From Apteryx mantelli (lineage: Eukaryota > Chordata > Aves > Apterygiformes > Apterygidae), in the NCBI RefSeq assembly GCF_036417845.1, contig NC_089985.1:26122583-26186582 (forward strand): DNA of 64,000 nucleotides, given 5' to 3'. Positions 39,258 to 53,264 of this stretch are shown here, piece after piece (the stretch's first letter is position 1; the number at the start of each line of letters is the position of its first letter). The notes beneath the pieces were generated by a model. The model saw only the letters and a program-made list of their open reading frames with translations. It was not told the DNA's origin and made no database searches. Position numbers and translations under genes: made by a program.

Positions 39258-39986
39258 ATTTAATTGAAAATGTTTACATAGCTTCAAGAAGCAGGAGAGA
39301 ACCTAAAACTCCTAAGGCAAATGAAGTCCCTGAGCACAGGCCGCAGATGAACAGCATTACTGTTTCGAAGAAACGTAACTGGCTACACCAGAGCACTCAC
39401 AGAGCTCCTCATACGGAAGAAGAAAACACGTGTAAGAAAATGCAAGAGGCTGTTATCCAGGTACCTAAATCTCCCAGTCCGTTACCTGAACCCAAAGTGC
39501 AGAAGGTTCCTTCCAAATCATCTGTAGGGCCGGAATGTCCCGTAAGAACCTACAGTTCTGCAGACGCCGTTCCAAACGCTACGAGCTCTTTTGTATTGAG
39601 AAACTGTACTCTGGACTTCAGTGAGGATAACGATGCAGATGATGAAGGAGAAATATGGTACAATCCTATCCCTGAGGATGATGAGCCAGACTTCCCGAGA
39701 GTCTGCTCCTCTGTTGTGAATAGCTCTGGTATGGTGGACTCCCAAGCTGCCGGTTACAAAACCTTGCCTGGAAGTGACTTGGTTAAAGCCGGGGGGGCCC
39801 ACGAAGGCCTCTCGCACTCCTCAGAGCACAGGGGGGACAGTCAGACGTCTCAGCCCGGCGAGCTGAATCTGGCCGAAGCCACGCGTCCCCCAGAGCACAT
39901 GCAGCTGCACAGGCAGAAGTTTGTGGGCAAGACCCAGAGTGGGCCAGCCATGGAGGACAATTCAACGTTTAAGTATTCTTCACCAG
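39258..39986 (+). CDS. SYDE2: SYDE2 coding exon 2 (acidic / Ser-rich linker)
   Basis: This exon encodes residues 37-280, the low-complexity region before the C2 domain. It begins LIENVYIASRSRREPKTPKA and includes a conserved acidic motif, SEDNDADDEGEIWYNPIPED (residues about 162-181), which I associate with SYDE proteins. The rest is Ser/Pro/Glu-rich and appears disordered. Entry is phase 1 and exit is phase 1 at GTAAGA (39987). The methionine at 39236 lies in the intron and is not a start. No stop or frameshift interrupts it. Confidence 0.93.
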
Positions 39987-42900
39987 GTAAGAGGGTTCTG
40001 GAACATAAAAATGTTATGTCCTCTATTTTCATTTAAAGGAATAATAAATCTTTCATATACTTCTCTTCTTTTTCCCCTCCTTTTATCTTTCTGAAGTAAA
40101 TTTCCAGTGGAAATACCTGATAAGTTCTTAAAAATTACTCTAATAGTGACATTAATATCTACTAAATGTAGAACTGCACGATGATTTCTCAGTCAGTTTG
40201 TTCATCTCATGTCCAGAATTATAATTTTCTACTGCCTTGGTTGCCATCCCTCTGGAATCAGCTCATAACTTGAATTAGACTGCTTTTTTGGGGGGGGGGG
40301 GGCTTCCACCTAGCTGGAAACAAAAGTTTTGTATAAAAGTGAGTTTACTTAATAGGCCTGTTAATGTAAGGACACACTTGGTTTCCTTTCTGTTAGCTAG
40401 TGTTGAATTCTGGTCTTGAATTCTATCCTTGAAACTACTTGAAGTCTTCTGAATTTTCTTTCGTTTGCTGCCTGGGATTTTTACAAAGACTTGGGAAGTT
40501 TATATAAACCTATTAATTGCATCACTTCCAGTACTTGCTGCCCTGTTGACTGTCTCAGGACCATCTAATAGACTAGAGAGGAATGATTTTCACTTACAGA
40601 AGCAACCTGTTTGTTCCTTATCATCTTACGCTGAATGATTGATAGTCCCATTTTAATGATTCCATTAGTGTATGAATTCAGCAACTCAGTAAAGGTTCTT
40701 CTCAGTCTGTTTTAAAAACAAAAGAACTCAAAAGTAAAACCACACCAAACAAAATGAGGCAAACCCCCCTTTCCAACAAAGTATTATTTTTCCATTACTA
40801 TTGTGTCTTATATTATCATATCTTGACCTTAAGTCCAACACCCTGTTGAAAGAGTTATGATCTTAGCATGAAGTTCGGGAGGTGAGGAGTTCCTGATTCT
40901 GCTCTTGACATTGATTCGATTTGTTTCTGGATAGAACAATTAATTTTCCAACACTATCCCCATTTCCTCTACAAAATAGGTATATTAATAATCCTCTGAA
41001 TTGTGTGGACTATATAACATTTTTTATAAATGCCATGAGGGTGAAATTACACAGTTTAGACCTCTAGCTGCCTGTGTTTTGAAGACCGTTCCCTTAGGCT
41101 TGCTGTGTAGGCAGTGGAGAGAGGTGGGGTGAGTAGCACAGCATGGTTTCTGGTGAGTTCAGGCCTCCAGCGAAGCCGAGGCACAGTGCACTGAAGTTGA
41201 AGAGCCCATGTTTCGGCTGTTGTCGTAGGGAGGGTCTGAAGCACCTGAGCCAGATCCCTGTCCTGCATTGCTCGCTGGAGGACCCACCCTGCCTGTGTCC
41301 CCTGGTGCGTCCATCCAAGTGCTGGCAGACTTCGCGCCCCACATCTGTGAATGCCCAAGTTATTTTGCCTGGATTACAAGTGCAGAGGTAACTGCTAGAA
41401 ATGGGAGCTATTCACAGAGGCACAATACAACTTCTGCAAACTGTGGGAGAAAAACGCTGTGTTGCTTCTAGGAGCTCATATTGTGCTCTTTTTGTGGAAA
41501 CGTGGGTGTACTTTTAGTCACAAAGTGTGTTAAGAACTAGACATCTCTTTAGAAAGTTTGCTTTACCGTCTGCATTAAATACTTAGACCAATTATATTTG
41601 CTTGCAAGATAGATGAATACTGTGTTCTTAGGTAGACTTTTTCATCAGTAGATCTCTTAAGTGCTTTGGAAAGATCACTAAGCATGATTATTTAGGAAAG
41701 TCATATGTTTGTCCTGCTAACTCTTTGACCCCCACTTAGGAGATGAGTCTCTTGATATGTAGGTGACTCCACTTCTTTTGAATGACTATATCTCTGTGTA
41801 TGAAGAAAAATTGTCAATGTTTTTTTCACACTGAAGAAGCATTTATTCCTGAAATCAAAATTGCCCATTGAACACATCTTTCATGAAGTCAGAAAAAAAA
41901 TATGAATTTCTCCTGATTGATTTACTATGTATTGAGTTAATTAAGCTATTTTAAATGCAGTTCTCCTTTTGTGTGCATTGAATAGTGATCACGTTGAATA
42001 GATTGATTGATGAAGTGGGTCCCTGCTGCTTGGTAACTGGCTTTATTATGGAGAAGTAGTTTAGTTCTTTTTAATCCCGTTAAGGTGTCTACAGTTATTT
42101 TCAGTTAAATTTAAAATGACAGCTCATCCATAGAAAATTACTGTGTGAAGGGCAACATGGCTAATTTAACTTTATTTGTATTAGAACAGAATTTGAATTA
42201 CACACACAGTTGCTGTGAAATAGATGTCTGTATTCTTAGAGAGCTGCATACATTAAGCACCTGACATACCTAATTATTGCTCAGAGAAAAGTCTACTTGT
42301 CTATTTTACTGAGAGAAGTTTATATATGTCAGTACTAGTTAGTACAAGAGTTTAAAATAGTAGAGAGATCTTAGGAAGCAAAGACAAAAAAATGTGGTGG
42401 GGTGCTATTAAAGCCAACAAAATATGTAGTTTTTTCATTTTGTTTTTTACTGTTTTCTTCTTTGGACAATACAACTAGTTTAATGCTTTAAACTTTAAAC
42501 AATGCTGCCTTATTTGGATTTCAAACTTTGAAGAGAGGCAATGGTCATGGATTTTCATTTGTTTTCTTTTCATTAATTTCTTGAAAGAGTTATTAGACAA
42601 AAGACTACTAGAAATTATAAATGATGGAACTCAGTTATTGGGATTTTTTCCAAACAAAGCAGCAAATAGATATTTCCTGTAAATTTTGTCAGTAACGTCA
42701 GTCATAATTGCAGAGGTGCTAGTTTGCCCCATAGTTTTATCTCACCCTGTTAGTTCTTGCTGTTAATCAGGTTACTTTCTCTGCTAAACAGCATTTATAT
42801 TAATAGGATTTGTCGGGTAATTCCTCAGTGAATAATTCTAGCCATGCTGTTTTTTAAACAGAAACTGTTTAAAAATAAAACGCTGCTATATTGAAAAAAT

Positions 42901-45900
42901 AATTCATGTATTTTGTTTATGACAAATACACAAAAGGCAACAGTAAGAAGATAATTTGATTCTGAATTAACAATGTAGAAACACAGAGTGTCAGCTCATG
43001 CTTTTAGATCTATTGGAAAAAAGTTAAGTTGGAAAAGACTGGGACAGATGTTTTAGTTTTATATGTATTTAAGACAAAATGGTTACAACTGTAAAACTGG
43101 CATTTTTGTTATATATTGAGTTTTTCTTATTGTATTTATAGTTCTTTGCATATATAAAATGTTAAAGAAAATTTGCCATGCAACTGTTTAAGATTGAATT
43201 TTAACTGTACATTTTTATAGATGCATATCACCTGCAAAATGGTTGAGGAATGACACCTCTTTATAACTCTGAATAGTTCCTTCTGAAGAATTTGTAATGT
43301 TTTTGCTTTTGGGGAGGGATTACTGTTGGGGTTAGTGTCCAGCTAATCAGTGGATTCAGTACATGCGTGTCTGTCTCAAAGATATTCTAGCAGGACATCT
43401 GAATGATAGCTGGCTAGGATCTTGACTGTGCTTTTGCTACTAAAAATGTGCATGTGTTAGCTGTCTGGATGTAGAATTACAGGAAATGATTTCTTTTCAG
43501 CGTTGCAGCAAGTTAAGGTTGAGCGAAGGTTATATTCCCACTCACCCCGGTACACATGTACATGCCAACTGGAGCTTGACAAAAATCAAATTAGAACCGA
43601 AGTGCTCTTTCTTCATTTACAGCATGATGACTACCCTGGAATACAGATAGATCTTCTTGTGTCAATGTGGGCAAATATTTGGCTTGCTTAGATTTTGCAA
43701 ATGAGCTTCCAGCAGTACGCATAGGGCACACTGAAGCAGATCCTGCCTCCCAACTTCCTTGCACGTATGTTGCAAATATTTTTTGCTTGATTTTTTTCAG
43801 ATGGAAGATGCTTTGTGATTTAACTGTGCAAGGAGCTTGGTTTCATGGGTCAAAAAAACATTCATGTGAAATATTTGTGTAAAGTCTGAGTTATCAAAAT
43901 GACTTGGCACATGGTGGAAAGATCCACCTGCTCTTCAGTGATAAAATGCCATTGACTCTCAAATGTGATACAGTTGCCTCTGAGCCCTGAAGAATACAGG
44001 GGTGTAGCAGTGTGAGCCCTTGTTTTGGTGGTGTGGGGACAGAAGGAAGGAAGCCAAGTCAAGGAGGGCAGCTGGGGAAAGCGTCACGCCTCCTGCGAGC
44101 ACACTGCCGACCAAGAAGGGCTTCCTCTTTCTTCTGTGGAGCTGAAACCAGCTTGTCAATGGGCTTTTTCGGAGCTTGCGTATATGCTTTTGAAGGCCGA
44201 GGGCCTATTCATGCATGTGTCTTTGATCCATCAAGTGGCAATCCCTTAAAGACCTACTGATGAAAGGGGCAAAAGGATGTAGCCCTGTGCAGTTGAAGCA
44301 GTTAATTTAAAACAGTTACCACCTTTTTTCAGTTTCTTATTTGTGCTGAGTAACTGCTTTTATCATCTTACTTTGGAACTGGAGGCAAAGCTACTTTTTA
44401 TGCCATATGCTGTGAAAGAAGCAATGAGAGAAGGACAATTTCATGAGAACTGGCCCAAATGAATGGTGCTTGGTGTCAGAGCTTATGGTGCTACTGCTCG
44501 TATCTTGGTACGATGCCAGCGATTGAATGAAGCCTGCTGTGGTGTGTGTGAACCAGGGAATCATTAATGTTTAAAATATTTGCAACAAATTCATTCTTGT
44601 TAGTAGGTAGTGAACTCTCGAGTCTGGTCAGGGACCTAATTATAAATCTATTAACCATGTTTGTTCTTCTCGCTGATGGAATAACACTTTATAGAACGCG
44701 GTGCAAGGGCAGGCAGTATGCAGCTGCCTCACCTCGCTGTACGCCGATGGCCTCTGGAGGTTACTTTGGAGTCGCTTCCTCTTTTAATTAATGCACTATT
44801 TAAAGCAATTTACTTTCTACCTTTTGGGCCAGCAGATAAGTGATCCCTGAGTGGATAGGTTTGTTACGGCTTAATTAATGTCAGCGTGCGTAGTATTTTA
44901 AGAAAACAAATTACCATAATAAAGTTCTTGGAGAATTTTAACTCTTTTAGTAATTTCTCCATTCCTTTGCTTTTAAAACACTATGTGGGATTGAACCCTG
45001 AATTTGAATTGGTCAAAATAGTAGTTTTCATAGAGGTAAAAAAGACCTAATTTTTTGACAAGTTAAAAGAGGTGATTCTTCCATTTATTTAGATAATTCA
45101 TTATGATGTTACGTAGAAATAAGTGGATGAAAGTGACACTTTCCTAGTATCTTAACTAAAGTTGATTAATTTTGATGTAGCATGAATTCTTCTCTTAATG
45201 CTATTTATAGTTCTACGGTGAAGTTTATATCAGAACAGGTCTGGAACTACCTGGGGGCAAAAAGACTTAATGGGCCACATTCTGAGCCTGATTAAATTAA
45301 CAGCCTTTGCTGTCAGTTAGAACTACGGAGTTTGTGTCATTTAAGGATCTGTGTCAATATCTTTGTATAATCAAGCATAGAAGAACAGTTGCTCTTTTTT
45401 TGCTCACTCTTCAGTCAGATATGAGAACAGTTTTGAGGTATTCGAGCTTTTCTGTTTTCATTTGTGGCTTTTTTTATTTCTAATATTTTTTCACAAGTAA
45501 GTCATTGGTTTGATTTTAAAAATAAAAAAAGGAAGAAAAAAAGGCATGAAAAGTTTAAGCATAAGGGAAACTTTGGTTTTGAAAGCTAAATCACTCAGTG
45601 CGAATTGTATTATTTTTTTTCTTTTTAAATTGAAAAAATGGCTGTCTTAGAGCTTCAACACTAACACCATTATCTTCAAGATAAACTTTTAGTATTAGAT
45701 GTGGTGTATCTATTAAATATTTCTGGAAAACAGTAGGAAAAATTAAATTACTTATCAGCTTTGGTTTGGTCTTAACTTAGCATTTCCATTAGTTACCAGG
45801 CTTTTTTGATGTTGTAATAGCTTGCTGTAGTAAGGAACTGATGTCACCTCACTTATTCATCCACCTCAACTTGTGGTCGCAAAAATAAATTTCAGGTTTT

Positions 45901-48900
45901 CCAATGAACATTAAAATAACTCAGAAACCCTACCTAAAGTGATGAGGAATGTTGCATGTAGAATAGGGCAATCAAATCTGCCTGTAAAATAGCATGCATT
46001 GTTGGCAGTCAGTGTGACAGTGATTTATATGCCCAAGTACATGTAAACAATGTTAAGCAGGGTCAGACAGGGTTTTTTTGCTATGCTAAATCATTGCATA
46101 TGTCTGGCCGGCACTGTGCTATAAGTGCTTAAGATATTTTAAGCCCATCTCTTCCCTTAGGGCAGGGTTATATAGGTGTAAATTTTGTCACGGATAATCT
46201 GCTTGACTGAATGGACAATGTTTCTATATACAAGGCTGGGGTGGGATTGTGGGGGGTGTCTGAATTTGTGAAAAACTGTATTTCCAATGGGCTCTGTCTA
46301 ATTGGTTAAGAAAAAAGGCTTCAACCTTTTAGACAGCCATATCACTGAACAAAGTAAAAATTGGCTTTACTAATAAAACTGAAAAAAACATCTAATGGAA
46401 GTAATCGCTTATGATGTCAAGTCACCTCATTCAGTATAGTCCCCTTTCAGCGTAATCACTGACCTGTCCGGTGATAAACTGTCCATCTTTGAATTGGGTT
46501 GTCCTTCTAAAGCCATTTTTTTTTCTGTCTACTTGTACTGATAAAGCTTCCAGAAAGTGTAATCTAAACGCAGAAAGTCAGCTGCATCATTTAAAATTGA
46601 TTCTCCCCCTTGCTGCTTTGGTAGATGTTTAAGCAGCAGGTGCCTCTTATGTTTCCTCTCCTCCTACCATCCTTCCGCTGGGATATTTTTGAAGTGCAGC
46701 TGGCATTAAGGTAAGATGTGGTGTGTGGTAGAGCAAGTGGGGGATGGAGTAGTTTGGGTTCTGCCTACAGAACAGCCTAGACACTTGACGAAACGTAAAA
46801 GTAACAAGAAGCAACTGAATTCCTCCAGCACTGTCACGAGAAAGCTGTATAAAATGGGTGGGTTTGAAAGTGAAATGTTGTTTGCTGGTGCTACAGTTCC
46901 TTTTTGCAGATTGTGCAGTTGTCTAGTGTACACTCTTGAAACTTGTGTGCATACCTCAGCGCATTTCTGGCTTTAGTGGAACAACATGTGGCTCAATACT
47001 GATGGGAATACCATCCTGCATAATACTTGACTGTTAAGTTTCTTCCAGCCACATATTTCATTTTAACTGTTTGGAGCTGAAAACAGCAGAAGTTGGACAC
47101 ATAAAAGTCAGAATGTTAGATTGACTCCTCAGTTTTAATGAGATGGAGAGAAGTTTAATATGCTGGCCTGCTTTTCTAAGCCTGTGCCAGAGACTTTGAC
47201 AGAAAAGGAAGATTAATGTTAGCAGGCTGAAGTATGGCACTGATTACTATAGAATGCTTCAGGCCAGCCCACCAGTGGGACCGTGCTGTGATTTGCAGTA
47301 CAAGGGAAGGCTTTGTCCAGCTTTATCAAGCACCACATTTCTTACTAGCTGCTTGCCAGAAAAACACAGCAGGCATGCTAGAAATAGTCCTTTCCCTGTA
47401 AGGGAACTACTTCAGTGAGATGCAGGACTAAATGAATTTTCCTCTGTTGCTCTGAAAAACAAATTCTATGCGTTATTCCTCAAAACTAAACTTTCTTTTT
47501 TCTAAAGATACTATTTTAAGCAGTTGTCTGCTAGAGTTATTAAAGCCAAACTTATGTTGGGAATAAAATTAATCTTAGGGGTTGGGGGGGGGGGAGATAA
47601 ATCACTTTCATCAAATTTGTAATAAAGATCAGGTTGCCTGATTTTACTATTTAAGCTAAGTGAAGTATAAAAAGTAAAGTAATATGTAATGTAATAAAGT
47701 AATGGTGAAAAATTAATTTGGATGAACAGGAGAATTTTAAATATTTTAGTTGTATGGTGATTTTGATTTAAAATGGTAAGTTTAGAGATAAAACAAAAAG
47801 CCTTTGAAAAATCTGTAATAGAAACTGCTATGAAATATGATTTGCCAAGTATCTAATAAAAGCAACACTTCTTTCTTGCCTTTTATATGCCAAAAGCAGA
47901 GCACCCCTTGTTAGCAAAGGGGGATAACTAATGCATATAGATGTTTGAGTCTCTATGAGCTGCCTGGGCAAATTGCACCAAACAAGGATCAGTATGTTTA
48001 GGGGCTCTGTGGTGCCTTAGCATGTATGTGCAAGGCTACACAAGTCCCGCTGAGGGCTGCTGAAGTTTGCAAAGCAATGAATTAATGTGGTGGTTATTTC
48101 TACCAAAAAGCACTATCAGTTTCTCAAGGAACGGAAAAGTGACTGTAAATGAAAGTAATCATGTAATTTTATTCATATCTGTCACTCTGGGGTAAGTTCC
48201 CCTCTCACATGTTCCATTTACTCATGTAAATTCATTGCCTTTCCTGCAGTCATTCCTGCCTCATGCTGATGAAAGTGAGAAGATTTGAGCTATAACTTGA
48301 GATTTGGATTTCCTTGGGTATTCCAGCGTGGGGTGAACCACAGGTCCGGACTGTGTGCATTATGTGCAGAAGTTTCTGCTGTACTGGGTTATGCATGATC
48401 ATAATTGGTGGTCTTTCCCCCCCCTTTCCCCCCCCTTTCCCCCCTCCTCTGCATTAGTGTCTATTGATGGTTTGTACCTTGAAAAGTTAGTAATTTCCCA
48501 TGTGGTTATCACCTGGGGACTGGGTTACTTCAAGTCCTGTCATGAGATGCCTGTGTCAAGAAAGAGGGAAAGCTGCTAGCATATATGAAGCAGTGCAAGA
48601 TGTGGCTTTTGGAAAGAATGAATCTTTGTTGTATTCCTCCTCCTCCTTCTTCCTTCCTGCATCAGAAAAGAAGGTTTGAGACGAATAGAGGGAAAAGATG
48701 CAAGACACCTTGCCTGCATCTACATGCTATTAGGGCTATTTTGGATAACAGACATGCTAAAGAACATAGCTGTGTTTTTCACTAGAGATGAGCATCTCTT
48801 CTTTAGACTTAGTAGGAGTGGGCAACACTGTTGTGTTAGCAAGTAAGACTGCTTCTTAAACAAAAGCATATTTGTCATGTTCCGGTGTCTTCCCATTTAA

Positions 48901-49291
48901 TACTAGTGTCATTACACCTGTGCCCTAGGAATGCAGTCATGTGTGCTGTGAGGGATCTAATGCAAATGGATAGAGCTGAACGCAAGTAGGTGGAATAGGT
49001 CATTTGTTTATATGTTGTATATGTAGTTTCTGGCCCTTTCATCTCCACAGAGTTGAACAAATCAGGCTTCTGACTGTGAACTGCCAAATTTGGCTGAACA
49101 AGTCAGCAGAGTACAGCTTTCTTAATGCTCATGAACATCTGACTGATGAATGGTTGTCTGAATGAATCACATTTATCAAGTTATGACGAATCAACATGTT
49201 TTCCACTAGCTTGATTTTTTTTTTTTAATTGCTTCAAACTGCAGTTACTGAACTGTTTAAAAAAATTTATTCCTTCTCTTTTCTTCTAAAG
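39987..49291 (+). other. SYDE2: SYDE2 intron 2
   Basis: About 9.3 kb, mostly AT-rich, with G-runs of 13 at 40290-40302 and 11 at 47584-47594 and a pyrimidine C/T array at 48417-48444. A moderately GC-rich segment at 41060-41400 is open in several frames but unrecognised. The acceptor TTCTTCTAAAG ends at 49291. Confidence 0.75.
48417..48444 (+). repeat. C-tract array (C8-TTT-C8-TTT-C6)
   Basis: Three C-runs separated by TTT inside SYDE2 intron 2. The complementary strand is G-rich and G-quadruplex-capable. It is a simple-sequence pyrimidine tract. Confidence 0.8.
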
Positions 49292-50391
49292 GATCTGGAA
49301 TTGTACTTGCACCCAAGGCTGACATACCACCAGCAGAAATTTCTCCTCCAAGTCCCAGTCCTTTGAAAAAAGGCGGATCAATCAATTGGCCTTTTCCTGA
49401 TAGAATTAAATCTCCCAGAACTGTGAGGAAACTTTCCATGAAAATGAAAAAGCTGCCAGAACTCAGCAGAAAGCTGAGCGTCAAGGGAACTTCAAGCCAT
49501 AATAGTTCTGATAATCCTTCTTCCCTGCTGAAAGGTAACTGTCGGAATACAAGCCATACCACATCTTTGCCATCTTCTGGAAACTCAACAGCAGCTGCCA
49601 GCAGAAATGTTATAAGTCGTTACCATCTCGACAGCAGTGTGTCATCGCAGCACACCTACAAAAAGAAAAGCACAAGGAGTTCCAAATCCTCCAGCAAAGG
49701 TGGTTACCTCAGTGATGGCGATTCCCCTGAACTTATAACAAAATCGGGGAAACATGGACATGAAACCAAGTTTGGGAAAGGAAAGGAGACCCTTCCAAGC
49801 AACAGTAGTAAAACTGAAATAGATATTGATGCTTTTAGACACTACAACTTTTCTGATCAGCCCAAGTGTTCTCAGTACATCTCTGGACTCATGAGCATTC
49901 ACTTCTATGGTGCTGAAGATTTGAAACCGCCAAGAATAGACTCAAAAGATGTCTTTTGTGCAATACAGGTTGACTCAGTAAACAAAGCAAGAACAGCCTT
50001 GCTTACATGTAGGACAACATTTTTAGATATGGACCACACATTCAACATAGAAATTGAAAATGCCCAGCACTTAAAGCTAGTAGTGTTCAGTTGGGAACCC
50101 ACCCCACGGAAAAATCGTGTTTGTTGTCATGGAACAGTGGTTCTTCCTTCTCTCTTTCGAGTGACAAAGACGCATCAATTGGCTGTCAAACTGGAACCAA
50201 GGGGGCTTATTTATGTCAAACTGTCGCTCATGGAACAGTGGGAGAACTCTCTTGATGGTCTAGATGCAGATCGAGAGCCAGTGATGTTTGGAGTAGATGC
50301 TCAAAAAGTTGTTGAGAAGGAAAATGTAGGCTTGATGGTACCGCTTTTGATGCAGAAGTGTATTCTGGAGATAGAAAAGAGAGGCTGTCAG
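49292..50391 (+). CDS. SYDE2: SYDE2 coding exon 3 (basic Ser-rich region, C2 domain, start of RhoGAP)
   Basis: The largest SYDE2 exon in the window, encoding residues 280-646. A basic, serine-rich stretch ([20 protein letters not shown], later [16 protein letters not shown]) precedes a C2 domain at about residues 475-596, from [17 protein letters not shown] to KLSLMEQW. The acidic calcium-ligand pattern of classical C2 domains is not obvious, as expected for a non-canonical C2. The RhoGAP domain begins at about residue 612 ([12 protein letters not shown]) with the helix [15 protein letters not shown]. Entry is phase 1 (Gly280) and exit is phase 0 at GTACTG (50392). The open frame past 50391 is intron. 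Confidence 0.96.
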
Positions 50392-53137
50392 GTACTGTAC
50401 ATACTTTATTCTGTTTTGTTTTGTTAATGTTTCTGTGTCAGGATGTCTGTGGTTACGCATGTTTGTACTGTTACTCTGGGAGCATGGGCAGCGAGTGGAA
50501 AAGGGGAAATTAAAAACACTTCTACAGTAGAGTTTTTTCCCTTTGCTACTCCTGTTGCTTGGTGAACACTAGTCATTGTAATGTAGGAAGCATAATAGGG
50601 CTGTGTGAAATCAATACTTCCAGCTTGGCCTTTGTAAAGAAGGTGTACGCTTGCTCACAGTAGTGTTTTAGGACTAGGGATAGCTAAATGAACCTGCAGG
50701 CTCCAGCGCTTGTGATGACTCTTAAAATAAGGCAGAGCTGAGATTAGAATTTGGAAATGTCTGATTCCTGAGATATGGCTCATGCCATTCCCACCTACCC
50801 AAAACCGAGGCATCGTGTCATCCAAAACAAAGCGATAAGGACAGTTCTTTCGCTAACCTTTACTTACATGTGGGCATTCACAATCCTGTATCACAAAGAC
50901 CTGCCTCTGACATCACTTTTACTATGCACAGCATTAAGTCGAGGAGTAGATTTTCAGGGTTTGAACCGAGTTTGTTTCCTCATACTGCTTCCCCTTGTCT
51001 GTCCTCAAGTTGTCTTCAGGGTTAGTGAAGGAGATGAATGCTGTAAGACAGTAATGGCTAGCAGTGTGTTCTCTTCATCTTAATACAGTTTATTGGGTGA
51101 TGTAGTCAAACGGATAAAAATAGGTATGTGAAACGAGATATGAAAACCAATCCCCAGTTACGGAAACAACGAATGCGTTAGGAAGGAAGATGCACAGTCC
51201 TAATAGCAAATGTTTCCCCTTGGTAATTCATTTGCAATTGATGAGAGGACTTTTATATACTGTTCTATAGCGTGCATGAACCCTCGGTTTTTTTGATGCA
51301 GGCGCTTACTCAAGTGAGATTGGGAAGTAATCACACCTACCTCTGTTACTATTACAAGATTAACACTGCCGCTTATAACCTTGGTCATAAAATAGAGATA
51401 GAAACAGTATTTCTATGCAATTACTTTGCCAGAAGTCATTACTGATAATACCTACTTGATTCATTCTTACTGTGAATGCTTTTCCTAACATTTTGCAAAT
51501 CGGTAGAAAAGTTGTTATAACAAGTGTTCTTTCCAGTATGTATGTCCCATGGCTTCAGCATTTTATTTTGAGCTTATTAGCACCTAGTCATGCAGATGAT
51601 ATTGGGTAATCAAGACATTACTGGTAATTAGGCAATTTGGAGCTGAATTGTCTGCACGTACTTCGTGCTTTTGAGCATGAAATTTAATTTGTGCATTTGC
51701 ACAGGGAGGACAAAAATGCAAAATATACTGTTAACTTCTCATTTTAACCATGTGCTTATGAACTTGGCTGAGACTTTTGGCTTTCTTATAGACTGCAGAT
51801 TACTGTCTGTTATGGTGTGTAACCTCCATCTGCATTTCAGATGTGGAATTAGAAAACTTTATGGTTAATAGTAATTGCATTAGGCAAATACAAGATCATG
51901 TCGTCTTCAGGAAGAGGGAGTACAAATTCCATTAGGTAACTTTCCATTTATTTAAAAAGGAATTATATCCAGGTTGTACTGCACTCATTAACATATGGCC
52001 AGACAAATACTCTCGTTTGCAAAGCTAGATTCACATTTCTACCCTTTTTTGACTCTCCAGTAATTTTGGACGAGTCATTTACTGCTCAGTACTCCTGCTT
52101 ATAAAGATTATTATAAATATCTAATTAATACATTTGGGACTTAGTTCCTTAAGAACTAAGGAGTGCTTTGTGTAAATGATGTTTAGGCAAATCAAAAGTA
52201 TAATAATGATAAAATGTAACAAATTTGAGTGCATGAAAGCACATGACTGAATTAGTAATTCAGTCCAAGAGTGGTGTGGGTTTCATTCCTGTCATCTTGA
52301 GCGTGTTAAATAACCTCTCCTTTGCTTAAAGCTTTTCATGTAATATTAAACATGTACTTGTCTGTGTCTTGTGATCTTTAAAATAATATCTTGCAGATGT
52401 AATAATGGAGTATCCATAATTCTCTTGAAACCCTGGTTAGTGATATCAAATATAACTTAAATTTTGTTTGCTATATAGTTTATTTTTATAAAAGTGTGTT
52501 TAGGCTTATTTTAACTTTTTAAAATTGGTTTATAGCATTTTGTATTATCACTTAGTAGGTAGTCAGTTGAGTGACTGCTTTTTCCTGCTAATGATTAATG
52601 ACTTGTACTTATTACAGGCATAGTTACTGGTATACTTAAGCTCAAAATACTTTTTCTCATTTATTTCTGCTTAAGTTTTAGTTTTATGTTGTAGAATTAA
52701 GCAGTTATACTAAGAAAAAATAATGGTGATCTGAATATGTAGGGTAAAATAGGCCAGAAGTTTTGTCTGTGTTTGTTTGTTTCCTAAGTTTTGCATAAGT
52801 GCAAAGCACTTGGATGAGTCTGGATGACTTGATAGTATACTTCAGATTTAAAACTTATGTTCTGTCAGTAAAATACTGCTCAGGATGTTTGATATTACAG
52901 AAAACATTAATATCATTCACTTATTCCTTACAGTCCCAACTGCATGTCTTTTGTAATGTTTAATATGCACATTGTCATTTGATGTTAAGAGTTTTCACTG
53001 TTTGGATTTTTTAAACTTACATTTCCTAACATTTGTTTGAATGTTTTGTCACGCTCCCCAGAAGAGACAACATAATGTGATTTATTATCCCCTGTGCAGG
53101 AAAATAACTGATGTGTGGCCATTGTTTTTGCTTCTAG
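50392..53137 (+). other. SYDE2: SYDE2 intron 3
   Basis: A 2.7 kb AT-rich intron ending TTGCTTCTAG at 53137. No additional feature was recognised. Confidence 0.85.
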
Positions 53138-53264
53138 GTTGTGGGCCTGTATCGACTATGTGGTTCAGCGGCAGTTAAGAAAGAGCTTCGAGAGGCATTT
53201 GAGAGAGATAGCAAGGCTGTTTCTCTCTGTGAAAACCAGTACCCAGATATTAATGTGATAACAG
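53138..53264 (+). CDS. SYDE2: SYDE2 coding exon 4 (RhoGAP arginine finger)
   Basis: This exon encodes residues 647-688 and the first base of Gly689. It opens [20 protein letters not shown], the RhoGAP motif GxYRxxG that carries the catalytic arginine finger (Arg652 by this numbering). It ends [13 protein letters not shown] across the junction. Entry is phase 0 and exit phase 1 at GTAATA (53265). The intact arginine supports an active GAP. Confidence 0.95.

Noticed and set aside
41056-41471. Cluster of overlapping open frames on both strands in SYDE2 intron 2
   Set aside because: Several frames are open simultaneously in a GC-richer segment. None resembles SYDE2 or a known domain and no paired splice sites were evident.
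49257-49562. Minus-strand frame opposite SYDE2 exon 3
   Set aside because: Antisense shadow of a verified coding exon.
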